Shown: piece after piece, positions 46,851 through 57,816 of the stretch | How the letters are laid out: every line of letters begins with the position of its first letter | Position numbering within the stretch: the first letter of the stretch is position 1 | DNA from: Sciurus carolinensis | Lineage: Eukaryota > Chordata > Mammalia > Rodentia > Sciuridae | Assembly (NCBI RefSeq): GCF_902686445.1 | Contig: NC_062214.1 | Span: forward strand, 92,856,738-92,920,737 | DNA: 64,000 bases | Direction: 5' to 3' | Translations under genes and position numbers: made by a program | The notes under the pieces: model-generated | Databases searched by the model: none | The model's input: the letters and a program-made list of their open reading frames with translations, nothing else | What the model was told of the DNA's origin: nothing

Positions 46851-47559
46851 CTCAAACTGCGTTTCAGTTTTTCCTATGATAACAAAATATCTCCAGAGCA
46901 TTTATGCCACTGTCTCTGAGTTGTAAATGTTCCATACTCATGCTTGACCGCCTGTTGAGAAACCCAGTTCTGGGAGTTAGAAAAATCCAGAAAGAGTGAA
47001 GGCACAGGATTCCCGGGAGGATGACTGAGGCTTGGGAATGGGAGGAGTAAAGTATTCCCCTTGAAATATGCCAACTTGACAGTTTTGTTAAGACTAGCCT
47101 TTGCAGTTTTTCTTTCAGAGATTAAAAGAAGACATTCCTCTTTTTGCCTTTAATCCTTCAGTCATTTTCTATTCCTGACCCTGCTCTGTAACATCACAAA
47201 TCAGCTCTGAGGCTGACCCAACAGCAGTGTTTGTCACTCTACTGACAAACTCTGATGGCTCTTTGGGCTGATTTGACTGGGGGTGGTTTGTCCTTTCATC
47301 CTTTTTGAGATGGAGAGAAGAAAAAAAGGAACTGAGAAGATACGATCTAGAAATTATCACTGTCTGCTTTACCATCCTGCCACAGAAATGGCAGAGACCG
47401 GTCCATTTTTTTTTTTTTTCTCACTGTGTTGGTCTTTGTTTATTTTAATAAACAACAAATGTCTCATTTCTTAAAAAGTAAGTTGGGATAGTGAGAATGC
47501 TGATAGTAATAATTTATATCTGTAATGTATTGTTATTCTAATTAGCTCATTTGCATCTC
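46851..47559. other. Unassigned sequence, T run at 47407-47420
   Basis: No gene or dated repeat recognised. Confidence 0.4.
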
Positions 47560-47700
47560 TCAGGTGTTTCTTGAGATCAGCCTAAGTATCAGGGGCAGGA
47601 TGCCCATTTCATAAGTTTGGGATCTGTGGTCCAGAAAGGCTAAGTAAATTGCCCAAGATTATGTAAGTAGAAAATTGCAGAACAGGTTCCAGCAAGTCAT
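47560..47700 (+). mobile_element. MIR SINE fragment
   Basis: GCCCATTTCATAAGTTTGGG and AGAAAGGCTAAGTAAATTGC match the MIR middle. Confidence 0.6.
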
Positions 47701-48204
47701 CTGATGTTTTCAACTCTATCACACTTATGTGCCCACTCATTTGCTTATGTTGGGAAAACACAGAATTGTCAAATGTAAAACTGATCATCTTTATTGGAAC
47801 TATCAAACACAAACATGGATCATCTGCCATCATGATAGGGGTGGACACTCAAGCCCCATTAACCAACTTGGGAGCTGTATGCCATAGACTCTGGGGAAGA
47901 GCCAAATGAATCCGATAGGAACTGGAAAGAAGTTTCTAATAAGAAGAGTTTGTAATTTTGGTTTAGGATATGATATCCAGGTGACAGGGATGGCAGCCTA
48001 TTCAGACACGTCATTCTGGAGATTGGCTTATAGCATGGTCCTCATTGATTGATGACCACATGTTGATTCCTAACATTATAAAGCTCAGAGAATTTTCTTG
48101 CAAAGAAACTGTAAATGATAGTTGATCCTTAATCACAAATTCAGAGTTCTGAAAAATATCTGAATGGCATTTATTGTGTTTGGATGCTGTTCTAAGAAGT
48201 TTGC

Positions 48205-48615
48205 AGTTATTAACTCTTAGAGCCACCCTAACAATCCTCTGAGGTAGTAGTCAGATTTATTCTTGGTTTCAGATGAGGACATTAGATTTAAAAAGATACA
48301 TTAGAACATTAGATTTAAAGAGATATAGAATTTCTCTTTCCCGTGACAAGATTATCCAGAACTCTTGCCTAACACTTTCAGGCAGCACTTTCCCTGAAAT
48401 GTGTGTTCCTAAACATCTACCATTGTTACTAGAAGCTTCCCATGTAGCAGGTTTTATGCTAAAGTCTTTATATGAAGTTCCATGAAGGTGATTCCTTTTT
48501 TGATGAGTTGGAACCTGAGGAGTAGAGAAACTAAAGAGCTTATAGAGGATCATGTTGTTAATAAGGACTGAGCTTAGACTAGAACCCAGGGGTGTTGGTT
48601 CCTAAAATTCATGCT
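48205..48615 (+). mobile_element. MIR-derived sequence, probably two copies
   Basis: TAACAATCCTCTGAGGTAGT near 48230, then a second match from about 48440 with AGTTGGAACCTGAGGAGTAG and TAGAACCCAGGGGTGTTGG. A short tandem duplication sits between them at 48279-48326. Confidence 0.55.
48279..48326. repeat. 27-base tandem duplication
   Basis: ACATTAGATTTAAA at 48279 recurs at 48306 with the following bases nearly identical: about 1.8 copies with a 27-base period. Confidence 0.85.
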
Positions 48616-49016
48616 CAACCAAAAGAAATTCATGCCCAACAATAAACTCTCAATCTCTGGATGGATTAAAGCCCCTAGGAGCTATTCTACAGACCTAGAA
48701 TCATATCCTAGATCCTAAGTGCCACAAGTGAGTTTACTGTCCTTTGAAGAAGGCCAAGCAGGCAATATTCTGGTTGTTTCTCTCACAGAAGAGTCCTTGG
48801 AAAATGCAAAAGAGATGAATGATAGCTATGAGGAGACAAGTGCCATGATTTTCAGAGAATTTCAGTTCAATTCATTAATAATTTCTGGTCATCAATGACA
48901 AACTTTCATTCTATTACATATTTTAACTGAAATGTGAAAGAAAGGAACATGTTGTGTCTGCCCTCAGGAAATTCACCCTATTACTACATTTACAAGATAT
49001 TTACGTACATTTTAAT

Positions 49017-49064
49017 TGTGTGTGTGTGTATGTGTGTGTGTGTATGGATAGATAGATAGATAGA
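49017..49064. repeat. (TG)n then (GATA)n microsatellite
   Basis: Imperfect TG repeats followed by about three to four GATA units. Confidence 0.93.
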
Positions 49065-49594
49065 GTAGTTGGAAAATAGGAAAGATGTGTGCTTCTTTGT
49101 TTTCATGTCAAGTAAAAGAAAGCCTAAGTAGACATAGTACCTGCATACCTCTGTCCATTTCCTCAACTCAGCTACCTGAAGTAGGTATCTGTCTATGACT
49201 TCTCCCAGTGAAATCTCCTTCTGTCTTCTTCCACTCTCTAAAAGGAGTGCATTCATACCTCTGTTGTGGGTCTCTGTCATTCTACCTTTTAGATATTTTT
49301 CTTTCCTTCTAAGATAATATCTGAGTATTCAGCCTGATAGAAGGTTTGTTGTCATTCCTTAGTAAAGCACCTAAAATATAGCAGGTGCTCAATAAAATCT
49401 TAGCAAATTATTGAATATTATCCATGGTCAGAGAAGAAGAAGTAAGTATTGGTATACACAGCCAGGTCAAGTTCATGGAGGGGACATTCTGAACCATTTC
49501 CAGGTCTTTTGGTATCATAGGACATCTTGGTTGAGCTTATTCCACCCTGGACACAACTATCAGAAAATCTGCCATATGTCAATGTTACATGTAC

Positions 49595-49790
49595 TATGCT
49601 GCATGCTTTGACACGTGCTTTTGATGCATTGTCCCACTTCCTCTCACAATAACTGTTTTAGGTGACTACTGTGATTATCCCTCTCATTTAGATTAAAATC
49701 TCATCTATAAAATGAGCTCAAGTCTTTTGTCAGAGGTCGCATGGCTGAAAATGCATTGAGCTGGGACTTACACTCAGATTGGTGGGGGCT
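49595..49790 (+). mobile_element. MIR SINE
   Basis: CTTCCTCTCACAATAACTG, AGGTGACTACTGTGATTATC and TTGTCAGAGGTCGCATGGCT in MIR order. Confidence 0.65.
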
Positions 49791-49900
49791 AATGCCTAAT
49801 CTCTTATAGACCACATCACACTGGGTCTTAAGTGCAGATTTTTCAGGTTCCCTTAAAATCTACATTTGTTATGAATAATTTGAATTTAAAATGTGTAGTC

Positions 49901-49913
49901 AAATTCAAGTCCC
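49901..49913. repeat. ID target-site duplication, left
   Basis: AAATTCAAGTCCC, identical to 50003-50015. Confidence 0.92.
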
Positions 49914-50002
49914 TGCCTGGGGATATAGCTCAGTTGGTAGGGTGCTTGCCTTCCATGAAAAAGGTCCTGGGTTCAATCCCCAGCACCACCTAAAAAAAAA
50001 AA
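49914..50002 (+). mobile_element. Young ID element with intact pol III boxes
   Basis: tRNA-Ala-like SINE. The A box (TAGCTCAGTTGG) and B box (GGTTCAATCCC) are intact and the body ends CCCCAGCACCACC, followed by a pure A tail. The A tail and lack of a proper acceptor stem show that this is a retroposon, not a tRNA gene. Perfect 13-bp duplications and few substitutions indicate a recent insertion. Confidence 0.95.
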
Positions 50003-50015
50003 AAATTCAAGTCCC

Positions 50016-51287
50016 CGATGTTATTCCTGATTTGTGGTTCAGTGTTCTCAGGTGGGCTACTGAGGCAACTGTCACTTTTACCTTATTATGTGTTTTTTTC
50101 TGTTAATACCATGAGAAAGAAGGTTGACATTTCACTGAAATCATGTAGAATGTCATATTTTCCATAAGAAGCTCTTGATATCACCTTCAAAACTTGATAT
50201 CACCATGTTCTCCTTGGCTATGCTGAAGTCAGATGTTATGTTATTGACCTGATGCAGGCAACAGCTTTTTCCCTTCCTTGGAGGGGATAAATCCACACAT
50301 GATAGATTATATGCCTTCAAAAATAATTACCTTACACAGCACTATAATCTCCAATGTATAAATTCATTGATAGGGGAAAAAATTCTTCCTTCCCAAGGTT
50401 ATTTTGGGTAAAGACAATTAACTAATTTTCAGTGGTGAGCTAGACTTGACCAGATCATACAACAGAAAGTTCTTGAACAAACAGGAAAAGTAGCTGAATC
50501 AATGCTATCTGACTTTTAGTAATGGTTCAATAATTTCTAAGTGTAAAATGGCATGTGTCACCATAAGTTGCACAATGTGTTTGGCATCTTTGTCCTTGAG
50601 GTTCTGTCTTCATGGACAGGCATTAAACACAAGGCTTTCTCCAAGCAAATATGGAAACAGAAAGGTTGGTGAGCTTCTCAGAGAACTGTCACAGGTATTA
50701 CCTTCCTATCTTGCTTTAAAGACAACTCAGTAGGGCTTCCTGTAATCCCACATGTTCCAGCATGGTGAAATCCATTTTGGAATTTATTATACTATCTTAG
50801 CATTCATTTCTTGGAAAATTTCATTGAAAAGTATGTGTGCCCTTAATATTTCCTAGCTGAGAAAGAAACGTTGGTGGTTTTAATCTAGCAACCTTATTTT
50901 GTAAAATTATTTACTAGTGTTAATATCCTTTATCACATGGATATTGGATGATGGGGAAAAAAATGACTGAAACACTCTAAGTTTCTTGGATATTGCTCAA
51001 AACATGGAGACACACGTGTCATCATTTGTGAAACTAAAACAATCTACAGACCATCTTGACACTAGTGATCACAGGTTTCTAGAAGTTCCTTCTGGTATGA
51101 ACATTCCTTTCTCCCTCCTTCATTTCATTAGTTATCAGGTAGTTGGAGAAACTACTTGATGTTAGGATCACACTAGATTTCTCAGATCGTCTAAGAAGTT
51201 GGTTGAGATCTGGTCTGAACATTAACAAATTTATCACTTAGTCCTGGAGGTAAGATATAAGCATAGCTAATATGTGTATTATGAATC
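50016..51287. other. Unassigned non-coding sequence
   Basis: No repeat or gene recognised. One or more old elements may be too diverged to see. Confidence 0.4.
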
Positions 51288-51490
51288 TGCCAGGTGTGGT
51301 GGCACATGCCTGTAATCCCAGCAGCTCAAGAGGCTGAGATGGGAGGATCATGAGTTCAAAGCCAGTCTCAGCAAAAGCAAGGCAATAAGCAACTCAGTGA
51401 GACCCTGTCTCTAAATAAAATACAAAAGAGGTCTGAGGATGTGGCTCAGTGGTTGAGTGCCCCCTGAGTTCAATCCCCAGTACCAGAAAT
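51288..51490 (+). mobile_element. Composite B1-ID SINE, sense orientation
   Basis: B1 arm (AGGTGTGGTGGCACATGCC, TGTAATCCCAGCAGCTCAAG), linker (CTCTAAATAAAATAC) and ID arm (GGATGTGGCTCAGTGGTTGA, GAGTTCAATCCCCAGTACC). This is the only composite SINE in the window on the plus strand and the easiest one to read. Confidence 0.95.
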
Positions 51491-51540
51491 AATCATCATT
51501 ATAATTATCATCTGACCAAGATATAGACAACAAATATGAT

Positions 51541-51770
51541 CCAGAGCAAAGGCAAGTAAACCAAAATCCATGACTCAAATTCGGCTCGCTGCTTTTTTTT
51601 TAAAATGCAGTTTTATTGAAACACAGTCACACCCATTCATTCACTTATTGTCTATGATTGCATCTGCACTACACCGTTGAGTTGAAAGGTTGCAGAAAAG
51701 ACCAAATGACCTACAAAACCTAAAACATTTATTATCACATCCTTTGCAGAAAAATCATGCTGACCTCTGG
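51541..51770 (+). mobile_element. hAT-type non-autonomous DNA transposon (MITE)
   Basis: Terminal sequences CCAGAGCAAAGGCAAG and TGACCTCTGG form an imperfect inverted pair. The interior TTTTATTGAAACACAGTCAC, TTGTCTATGATTGCATCTG and TTTGCAGAAAAATCATGCTG matches a widespread hAT MITE of mammals. The exact family name is uncertain. Confidence 0.65.
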
Positions 51771-52984
51771 TGTAGCCTTTACTGGGAAAGGCTTTATGCC
51801 AAGGCAACTCACAGATAAAATCAGTTATGAATTCTGGTGATTTCAGTGTGGTTTTACCTCAGGGTGTCAAGAGGACTGGGTTGCAGTCTTAGACTTTAAG
51901 CAAATTTGACTTGGGTTGTTTTCTCTTCAAAATCATAAGGCAACTTTGAACATGAAGGTATATATTTTGAGAGAGCTAAAAGTGAGTATTTATAATACTG
52001 AAATAGGGGTCAGTGTTTGTGATCAGCACCATGAAGGAACCATACATCATGGACAGGACACGTGAGCAGGGGAGGAGGCTGAAGCTGGAAGTTGAGAATT
52101 TTTAAAGGTTATCATAGGTGTGTGGGATTTAGTACAGAAAGAGCTTCTGAGGGAACTGGTTGGCTGAGAATATTTTTTTTGTAGGGAAAAGTATTTTACA
52201 TACATTCTAACAATTCATTATTTTTAATGGTTAAACAATTTCTATGGAGAAGCCAAAGGGAGGTGGGAAAAGTCATTACTGTTCCTATAAAAGCTAAATC
52301 ACACCCACTATTCCTTTCAAGAAGGAAATCCCCTCTAGTTTTATATTCCCTCCTCTTTTGATTTGAAGGTTCTTTTTAAAACCATTTCTAACAGATGTGG
52401 TGTATGACCCTTGAAACACATCATTTATCTAGGGAGTAACATTCATTTTAATATCATTTCACCCAGGAAGCAAGTCTTAAACTCACATTTTCTGATCCAC
52501 TTAGTTGATAATATTCTTATAAAAAATTTCTGGCTGGCAAAAGGAAGATAATTTAATTTGAAGAGATTAGATATATTGCTTGAAATGTAAGTCCCCCAGA
52601 ATTTGACAGCAGAACAAGACCAGTGAACAGAAAACTCATCTTGCCTCCTTGCTAATACAGGCATCAGGGAATTTATAAGTTGGGCCGTCAGTCTTTGCTC
52701 CATGGAGTAATGTCAGTGACGTTGATTCTTAAAAGCTGACATTCATTAAAAGCACCCGATGTGGATATGTATGTAGAAGGATTTTTGACAAATCAGCCAA
52801 GTGTCACCATTCTGTAAAGGATTATAGAGTGATGCTTTTCAACTTGGAGTTCTTGAGACTGAATGGATCTGGTCTTCATAAAGCACATGAAAGGTTGAGT
52901 TTCATCGCCATTCCAAATGGCTGATTTTGCTTTTTCTTTTACCATCAAAACTTAAGGGAACTTGGAGGATGTAGAGGTAGGTAA
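51771..52984. other. Unassigned non-coding sequence
   Basis: No gene or repeat recognised. Confidence 0.4.
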
Positions 52985-53190
52985 CATTTAGTGTTTACTT
53001 ACTGTAAGCCAGGTACTATAAAATTCCTTCTACATGCCTATTTACTTACCTATCAGAATGTTATATACATGTGTGTCTGTGCATGACAGTAAATCATGAA
53101 TTAACTGTTATAATGCATCCACATTTTACAGATAAAGTAAGTGAGGCTGAAAGAGTTCTAGTCATTTGCCCAAGTAATAGAACTTCAGTG
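52985..53190 (+). mobile_element. MIR SINE
   Basis: TTACTGTAAGCCAGGTACTA, ACAGATAAAGTAAGTGAGGC and TAGTCATTTGCCCAAGTAA. Confidence 0.65.
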
Positions 53191-54169
53191 AAGAGGAAGT
53201 TTGTAAACTCATCAAAGAAAATTTATCATTGACCGAAAAGTATCATTCATGATTACATTGGTCAGGCTTCCCCTGTGGGGAAATGAGAAATCTACTAATA
53301 CTGGTTGGCTTCCTCAAAAGCTATGGGCAGAAACATCATAGTGGTGTTTATTATTTTGAAAACAAGCACACACCGCCCTGCTCCCAGTTGTGTTGTTAGA
53401 TTGGAAACAATGCCGCCTGTGGCTCTCAGTATCCTCCTCTCTCATTACAGCCCATCCTTGGAACACAATCATTTTCTGTTATCCAAAGGTGTCATTACAG
53501 GGTGCCCGCTATATAGTTAGTGCAGTGTCAGCATATTCAGTGTGAAACCCCCACCCCCACCTTCCCACCCCTAGAGGACATATCTAGGCCACAAGAATTC
53601 CTTTGGGGCTACTGTATTGGGTGAGACATAGTTGTGTCTGGGGAGCTGTTTTCAGTGACTTATTATCTATAGCTTTAGGTCAAATTTGAATAAAAATCCC
53701 CCCTTCAATTCCAGGGAAACAATAGATCTATAATTTGTGATGAAAAAGTTAAATGGATTTATATAAAGGCTTTGGGGAGGCCAAAAAGAAGACAGATCAT
53801 GAAATGAAAAACTGAAATTGCTATTCTATTCTAATTGAAATTAAAAAAAAAAATGATTATTTGAGGAACCTCAAGTATACGTTCTAGTCAGTATTTTTAT
53901 GCTGAACCTCAACCTTTCAGCAAACAGTTAAGTGGCAATTCTGAGGTTTGCATTTAATATTTCAGAGTTCCTGAACATTCTGCACAGTAATGTCCAAGTT
54001 TTCCCTGTGATATCACATTTGATAAACTATGCTTTTTTCCCCCTAAAATATTTCTAAATAAAAAAAATAGGAATGGTTATTTTCCTAGTATTTCTTTAAC
54101 ATAAAGAATGTATAGATTTTTACCTATAAGAACAATAATTACTGTCTATTTTTAGCTAATGAAAAAAAG
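53191..54169. other. Unassigned non-coding sequence
   Basis: No gene or repeat recognised. A C-rich stretch lies near 53548-53572. Confidence 0.4.
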
Positions 54170-54361
54170 CTAAGAACATGGGCTCTGGAATCAGAACACC
54201 TGGTATATTCAGGTCTTACCAATTCTACAACATGGGTTGCGTACTATCCAGCAGGTCACTCGACCCCTTTGTGTATTGTGTTCCCTCCTATATCCTGAGA
54301 TGAAGACAGTAGCCCCTGTCTCAGAGAGTTATTAGGAGGATTCAGTGAGTGAATTTACATG
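54170..54361 (+). mobile_element. MIR SINE, 5' part (split)
   Basis: AACATGGGCTCTGGAATCAG, then CTGTCTCAGAGAGTTATTAG and GATTCAGTGAGTGAATTTAC. The MIR breaks off at ACATG (54357-54361) and resumes at 54871. Confidence 0.8.
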
Positions 54362-54870
54362 TCAGGCAGGAAAAGAAATTCCTCTACCCTCTTACTTTCA
54401 GTATTTGGGTGCTTGCAATTAAATTAACAAAAGACAGATCAATAAGAGAAAAATCACATAGGTTTTATTATTATTTACATGCACAGGAATTTATAGAAAA
54501 TAAGTGCAACTCAAGAAGTGAGTAGATTTGGAGGCTTATAAGCCATTTTAACAAGAGAAAGGGGTTGTGAGCTCCAAGGGATGATAAATTATGGGAAAGT
54601 GAGTTGGAAATATGTAGGGGAACTGGTGGAAAGTAAGGGTCATTTTAGGAAAGTCTGTTTATGCAGACTCATCTCTGTCAACTCTCTATCTCCATTTATG
54701 AGTTACTTTCCTCATCCTGCCACAGGGGAAACCTCTTCACAAAAGGAAATTCATGCCCTGCTTTCAGGCAGGTTAGGGGAGGGCAGAGAACTTCTCCTGC
54801 ATCACTGATTATCAATTGTGTTCAACTCAAAATAATCCTTAGGACAAAGTGACATATCTTGATCCCCTTC
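54362..54870 (-). mobile_element. ERVL-type LTR, antisense, inserted in a MIR
   Basis: The minus strand begins GAAGGGGATCAAGATATGTC and continues AGGATTATTTTGAGTTGAAC. It contains TTATAAGCC as a TATA-like site (plus near 54535) and AATAATAAAACC as a poly(A) signal (plus near 54460), then a pyrimidine-rich U5. The layout and wording match an old mammalian ERVL/MLT2-like LTR. ACATG at 54357-54361 and 54871-54875 is the target duplication. Confidence 0.8.
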
Positions 54871-54935
54871 ACATGTAAAGCATTTATAACAGGGCCAAGC
54901 ACAGAGTAAATGCTCTATGCATTGCCCTAATTACT
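54871..54935 (+). mobile_element. MIR SINE, 3' part (split)
   Basis: ACATGTAAAGCATTTATAAC followed by AAGCACAGAGTAAATGCTC is the expected continuation of the copy broken at 54361. Confidence 0.8.
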
Positions 54936-56195
54936 ACTATGTTAACAGTTAAAAATATCACTATTAAAAATATCAACTTCAACAACCTCACATCCACCAA
55001 AAGTAGATCAATTTCCATTTCACAGATAAGAAAACTAAGGCTCTGAGAGTTGAACTGAACTTCCCAAAGTGAACTGGAACATAAGTCATGAAGTTAGAAG
55101 AATTGTGAGAGCTGGCACTTCCAGTGTATATAGAAGAGACAGGAAGAAGAAACTCTGGGCCATGGGATTGTTCCAAGCAGGGACTATGCATCTTGAGCTT
55201 AGCAGATCTTCAAAATTCCTGTGTAACAAGTCAGAACCTGGAGGACAACTTCAAGCCTTGAAATATCATCCTGAAAAAAAGATGGAATAAAAGTTGCCTA
55301 AATACATTAGTTACAAACAATCATCAAGTGCCAACTGCATGCCAGAAGCTTCTGGAAGATGCATATGCTGAGAATCCTCCAAGAGCCACAAGGCCTTTCA
55401 AGAAGGAAGGTTCATGTACCAAGGGCACTGGGTACAAATGCAGGACCCATTGGAACTCCCACTGTGCAATACCCCTGGCATATTGCTACATAAAGAAATA
55501 GTGGGGACATAAAGGAGTGGGTTTCCTTGGCAAGAACTTCCAAGAGATTGTAATTTCTCTAGGGAATGCTGAAGATTGAGTTAAATATGAATGGCAGCAA
55601 AGGCACCTTCTACTTCTCTGGAATCCTCCATCACAAGAATTTTATTTCAATCACTGAACAACCCCTACACTTCAAAACAGGGTCTTAATACATGTTTGTG
55701 AATTTCAAATGGATTGAATTAAAGCATGCCCCAAAGATGGAATCTAACGAATTATAACAGAATTCTACAAGGAAGTGAAGGAGTTGAGTCAGGTAGAGAT
55801 TGAAGATGGTGTGTGTGTGTACATGAAGGGGTAGCTATGTTAAAGGCAGGGGTCATTTTGTGGCACACAAGGCTCATTAAGTAGATGGACCCAAACTTTA
55901 GCCACTGTGCATTGTGGATAGAGGTAACACAAAGAGCCTCACAAGCTCACAGGCTACTGGGGACTCAGGACCTCCAGCAGGGGACCCTAACAATGTGGAT
56001 CAGAGTACTGCAGAAGAGGAAGTGCTCCCTGGGATCTGAGGGAGGCAGGGAACATATGTGAAGGAAGGAGGGCTGAGTACAGGTGACTAAGGGAATTGCT
56101 ACATGACCAGGAGAATGTCATCTTAAAAAAGTAATCATTTGTTCAGCTGCCATGTGTGTTCAATGAGGTAGACACTAACCAGAATAGTAGGAGTT
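54936..56195. other. Unassigned sequence, MIR trace near 55010-55080
   Basis: CACAGATAAGAAAACTAAGG near 55021 is a short MIR-type remnant. The rest is unrecognised. Confidence 0.4.
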
Positions 56196-56275
56196 ACTAA
56201 TATTAGTTAATGTTTATTGAGCAAGTATAGGTTAGGCACTGTGCCAAGCACTTTTAATGGATTATTTTCATCAGA
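56196..56275 (+). mobile_element. MIR SINE, 5' part (interrupted)
   Basis: TAATGTTTATTGAGCAAGTA followed by GGCACTGTGCCAAGCACTT. Confidence 0.6.
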
Positions 56276-56280
56276 TTCTG

Positions 56281-56392
56281 CTAGAAATATTCACTGAGCG
56301 CTTACCATGTGTGTCTGGCATTGTTAAGGTACTGAAGATTCAGCCATGAATGAAATACATGAAGTTTCTACCCTAAAAGAGCTCTTGAAGCT
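56281..56392 (+). mobile_element. Ancient L2/MIR-type insert
   Basis: TTCACTGAGCGCTTACCATG, TTCAGCCATGAATGAAATAC and CCCTAAAAGAGCTCTTGAAG form a separate old repeat between two MIR halves. Confidence 0.5.
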
Positions 56393-56394
56393 AT

Positions 56395-56515
56395 ACTTTA
56401 TAATAACCCAATAAAATGGGTAATATTATGATCTATAATTTACTAAGGAAGCAACGGAGATGCATTACAAGAGATAAGTAAATTGTCCAAGCTTACATGA
56501 GCAGTTATCAGTGCT
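56395..56515 (+). mobile_element. MIR SINE, 3' part (interrupted)
   Basis: ATAACCCAATAAAATGGGTA and GATAAGTAAATTGTCCAAGC are consistent with resuming the MIR from 56275. Confidence 0.5.
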
Positions 56516-57378
56516 TTAATTTATGAATGTAGTAATATCTAATAAGGTTGGGGTAGGTCTTGAGGATAAGGAGATAACTAAGATATATTTCATGTATTCA
56601 CTGAGCTTACAGAGGAGAGGGAAAGATAAGTATGCAGGTGATAATTACAGGCCAATGTACTATATTCAAGGTGTCGAGGAAATAAGGAGCCACTTGCTTC
56701 ACTAGTGGGGTAGGAAGGACTTTCTGGAACAGATAAAATAATGAGCAGAACCTTTACTTGGTAGAAAACAGGGTTGGAAAGCAAGAGGACTTTTCAGACA
56801 GGGAAAAATTACTATATTCAAAATGCACAGAGGATAAGGGGTAAGAGAGGAAACTAACCTTTGTTGATTATATACTTTGTTGTCATGCTTCACAAATTTT
56901 AAAATTAATCCTTAAGTGCATGGGAAGAACATTAATGTTTCTATTATATTTATTAAACAAAACAACTATATGCTAATCACATAACTTAAAGAGTAAACTA
57001 TATCTTTAAAAATTGTTCTTCTATGTAAGGTAGACATTGAGTACTTGTCCAAAGGCATGGAGTTTGTGGATAGCAGAGTTAGGGCTCACTGCTCTTCCAG
57101 TTGGTCTTATGGAGTGAGAACACTTCCTTCTGTAAGGTGCGGGAGCCTTAGACACTGATGACAGGGCCCGCACAGGAATTTTTGGTGTCTGGTGAGGATG
57201 AAGGTGGGACAGAAGAGACTGTTCATTGCCATCCTCTGGGCTGGGACCCTCATTGGACAGAAATAGACAATAAACTTGGGGGGAAACAGAGTAATTTTAG
57301 GTAGTGATAAATCCTCAGAGGAGCAGAGCAATCCAGAGTGTTGGAACTGGGATAAAAAATAATAGTGGCATGGCATGA
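56516..57378. other. Unassigned non-coding sequence
   Basis: No gene recognised. Weak MIR-like decay near 56985-57070. Confidence 0.4.
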
Positions 57379-57816
57379 TGTTATCATTTAGATATGAGGT
57401 GTACTTCAAAAGCTTGTGTGTGAGACAACGCAAGAAAGTTCAGAGTGAAATGATTTAGAAGAGTCTTAAATAAATCAGTGCATTAATTCCCCCCGCCCCC
57501 CATAGGGATTGACTAGGTGATAGCAGTAGGCAGGTAGGGTGTGGCTGGAGGAGGTGGATGACTGAGGGAGTGCCCTTGGTTTTAATATTCTGTCCGTGGT
57601 GGGGGGATCTCTCTCTCTCCTTTCTGGTGCCATGTCCTGAGCTACTGTCTTCCACCACACTCTTCCACCATGATGTTTATATCAGACCCTGAGGAATAGA
57701 GTTGGCCATCTTTGGACTGAGACCTCTGAAATCATGAACTCCCAAATAAACTTTTCTTCCAATAATTGTTCTTGTCAGGTCTTTTGGTCACAGCAGCAAA
57801 AAAGCTGACTAAAACA
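57379..57816 (+). mobile_element. MaLR LTR, third copy of the 20558/33703 family
   Basis: Starts TGTTATCATTTAGATATG and ends AAGCTGACTAAAACA. It carries the family motif GTGTGAGACAACGC and an AATAAA signal at 57745-57750. The 5-base flanks (CATGA and GAAGA) differ, so either the duplication has decayed or the copy is part of a larger lost element. Confidence 0.9.

Noticed and set aside
49914..50002. tRNA-Ala-like sequence
   Set aside because: It has pol III boxes, but the A tail, target duplications and lack of a paired acceptor stem show that it is an ID retroposon rather than a tRNA gene.
57455..57660. Minus-strand frames of 61-67 codons
   Set aside because: They are the complement of the MaLR LTR at 57379-57816; the same frame type recurs at 20634 and 33738 because those are copies of the same LTR.
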